From assembly GCA_905221605.1 (NCBI GenBank), contig CAJNDS010001624.1, positions 1 through 64,000 of the forward strand: DNA of 64,000 nucleotides, in the 5' to 3' direction. The position numbers and the translations under genes were made by a program. Below, piece after piece: positions 62,079 through 64,000 of the stretch; within the stretch, counting starts at the first letter, position 1; each line of letters starts with the position of its first letter. The stretch is from Symbiodinium natans. Taxonomy: Eukaryota; Sar; Dinophyceae; Suessiales; Symbiodiniaceae. The notes under the pieces are model-generated. The model searched no databases. It was not told the DNA's origin and saw nothing but the letters and a program-made list of their open reading frames with translations.

Positions 62079-64000
62079 GTGCTGGAAGGCATATTCCTTT
62101 AGCTTCGCAATGTCGTGCTCTTCTGTAAAGGTCATCTGCTGAGCATCCGCATTCTTCTTGCATATATCATGGAGCTGCGTCTTGAACTTGAACTTCGGAA
62201 TGAGAGCACCTGCCTTTTTTTTGCTAGTCTTGTGCTTCACCAAAGCCTCCACGAACAGTTCTTCTTGTTGCAGTTGGTCCCATAACTGATCCTTGGGAAA
62301 ATTCGGAACTTGCACGTCTTTCATTGATGTATTTTTGAATGTATGATACGTCAGAGTTTCAATGCAAGAATCAGACATCTTCCTGAGCCAGAACTCCAGC
62401 AAATGTTGCCACGAACTTTCCTTGTCATCTGCATTCTTGTCGTTGCCCTCGTCGACGTTCACGACTGCCGCAAGTCCTGCCTCTGCCTGTTCGTGACGCT
62501 GGCGTACAGGCAGACCGCAGGCCGTACGTAAAGTGTCTTCCGTCAGGTACCGGTCCCCTCCATTGGCATAGTCCTCGATCAGCTGGTAGCACGTATCCTT
62601 GCTGTGACTTTCTTCGAAAGCCCATTGAAATCGCAGTCCGGCAATAGAAGCTTGCGATGTTGCAAGGAACTTGCTGAGAGTAGGATCGCTCTCGAATATG
62701 CCATCCTTTTCGTGATCTGGATAATTTTTCAGAAACTGTTTGTGAACGAATCTTGCCATGGGCTTCCATATGAAGCCTCTTCGCAGCATGGAATTGAAAT
62801 TCTCCAGGGTCACACCAAGAAATGCCATGATGCGATTGACTTCCAATCTCTTCCAGCCAGTCACGGAAAACATTCGTGTTGTATATCCATACGGCTTTCG
62901 CCCCATTATTCCGTCGGCGGATATTGTTTTCTTGTAAAGGTCTGTATGCAGCTTCTTCGAAGACTCTGGCGCTTCCTGTCCAGTAATAATGAAACAACGC
63001 GCGAAAGACTCAATTTGTTTCCGTAACTCTTCTTCCTGATGCCAGATATTAGGGTCAAAGAAAGCGTGATTGTGTTTGTACATTTCAGCCAGATGCTGTG
63101 AGTACAAACTCTGGCCAACGCCGCCAGGTGATATCCCAATAAAGCACCGGTCCACGTTCAGGCCACGCTTAGCGAGCGCCAGCGCTGCCTGACAAGCAAG
63201 GAAAACATTGTGGTTGGCCCAAAAAGTCTGCGTGTAGAAGCGCTCGAGTCTCTCTTCGTTGCTGCGCATAACTGGATCTAGCAGGGGATGTGGCACGTGC
63301 ACGTAGCAGTTGTTTGCAGAACCCTTCACAACTCTTTCTACCGGAGACGAGCGATCAGCCAGATCATACGCAAAGCAAATGTCTTCGTAACAAATAGCAG
63401 GGCGACGTTCGTCCTCCGTTTCACACCATTCCACGATAAGGGCGACCATTCTGGTGTGCATAAACTGCTGTTTCAATGCGAATGAGAGTTTGAATGATCT
63501 GTCAGCAAGGTCCTGCGTCCAAGAACTTGAGCTTCCGCCGTTATTGTTCTCTTGCATATGATCCAGGTCGCCGTCCTCTCCTTCCGGATTGTCAAGTCTG
63601 GCGTCGACGTCGATGTTGCCTGGGCGTCGCGCCGCAGCACTTGTACAGAAAGCAAAGAAGTCATCATCAGAAGCGAAATTTTGACGATCTGCCATAATGG
63701 CATTGGCGAGCGCATCTGCTTCTTTGCGCACCGTGTCTCGCAGTCTGCGAAAAACACCCTCCAGAACGTTGAAGAAAAAGGAGACACGGTGCAGAACTGC
63801 CTCGGAAGGTATGCCAGTGAAGGGCAGGAAGCTTCCGTCGTCGTTGTAAATGTAAAGAAAACCTTTGTGTACCCGGATATGTCGTCCGCCTTCAATCATC
63901 CACGCAAGCGCAGCCACGTCCGCCAGCATAGGTTTTTCCGGTATTCTGCCTGACGCCATCGATGCAGCAACGAATATGATTCGGCGCAAATTCTCGCTTG
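62079..64000 (-). CDS. D5/SF3-like helicase (5' end beyond window)
   Basis: The frame is open from the window edge to a stop at 62025; the first in-window ATG is at 63959. Numbering from the codon at 63989, residues 285-294 (GISPGGVGQS) look like a Walker A loop in which the usual Lys is Gln. Residues 332-339 (CFIITGQE) fit a Walker B strand ending in Glu. Residues 349-374 (TDLYKKTISADGIMGRKPYG and on) match the conserved segment after Walker B in D5-type SF3 helicases of viruses and plasmids (K..lsgD.i.aRk.yg). Such proteins unwind DNA at replication. The changed Lys may mean loss of ATPase activity or a family variant. The C-terminal part is charged. Confidence 0.55.

Noticed and set aside
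58489-62163. Plus-strand ORFs within the transposon-like locus (for example 59833-60258, 60949-61710)
   Set aside because: They lie opposite long minus frames that carry catalytic motifs and have no motifs of their own.

Overview
The window looks like nuclear DNA of a dinoflagellate, probably a Suessiales/Symbiodiniaceae-type genome. This is an inference from four features: plant-type TTTAGGG/CCCTAAA repeats scattered through the interior, very small exons separated by long introns, introns that fit GT, GC and GA donors with AG acceptors, and the fact that every gene I could recognise lies on the minus strand. No rRNA, tRNA or spliced-leader gene was recognised.

From about 0.8 to 57.1 kb the DNA is a mosaic of telomere-type arrays, small foldback (MITE-like) elements, AT and CT microsatellites, and short GC-rich blocks. 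Conventional ORF calling fails here: most long ORFs are shadows of the repeats. Read as exons of 22-130 nt, several blocks join in frame into recognisable proteins. These are a KH-domain RNA-binding protein (7.7-10.2 kb), a TrmA/RumA-type m5U RNA methyltransferase (12.3-22.6 kb, including its stop codon), and an ankyrin-repeat protein (37.9-42.75 kb, with a probable start codon). A further unknown gene (42.8-43.3 kb) stops about 60 bp upstream of the ankyrin start. Other exon-like blocks (27.2-28.6, 32.9, 35.0-35.8, 36.9, 44.3-46.0, 48.4, 50.9-51.6 kb) also read best on the minus strand.

The most unusual feature is how the telomere-type arrays are arranged. In most recognised introns TTTAGGG arrays follow the donor and CCCTAAA arrays precede the acceptor, in the sense of the transcript. 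Each intron is therefore self-complementary at its ends, and in places the array itself supplies the GTTTAG donor or the TAG/CAG acceptor. Arrays also sit inside some MITE copies.

One methyltransferase intron contains an array of 17 XhoI-centred palindromes (13.1-14.0 kb), followed by about 1.4 kb of roughly 95-bp repeats (14.0-15.4 kb). A 488-bp unit is tandemly duplicated almost perfectly at 29.5-30.5 kb. AT-rich islands at 1-690 and 5040-5480 differ in composition from everything else.

From 57.1 kb to the right edge there are no telomere-type arrays. Three long minus-strand frames (58.5-64.0 kb, running off the window) are probably one spliced gene or a tight operon-like set. They encode a D5/SF3-like helicase with a changed Walker A motif, a protein with polymerase-like and cysteine-protease-like segments and a C2H2 finger, and a DDE transposase. 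Together they suggest a large, possibly self-replicating DNA transposon.
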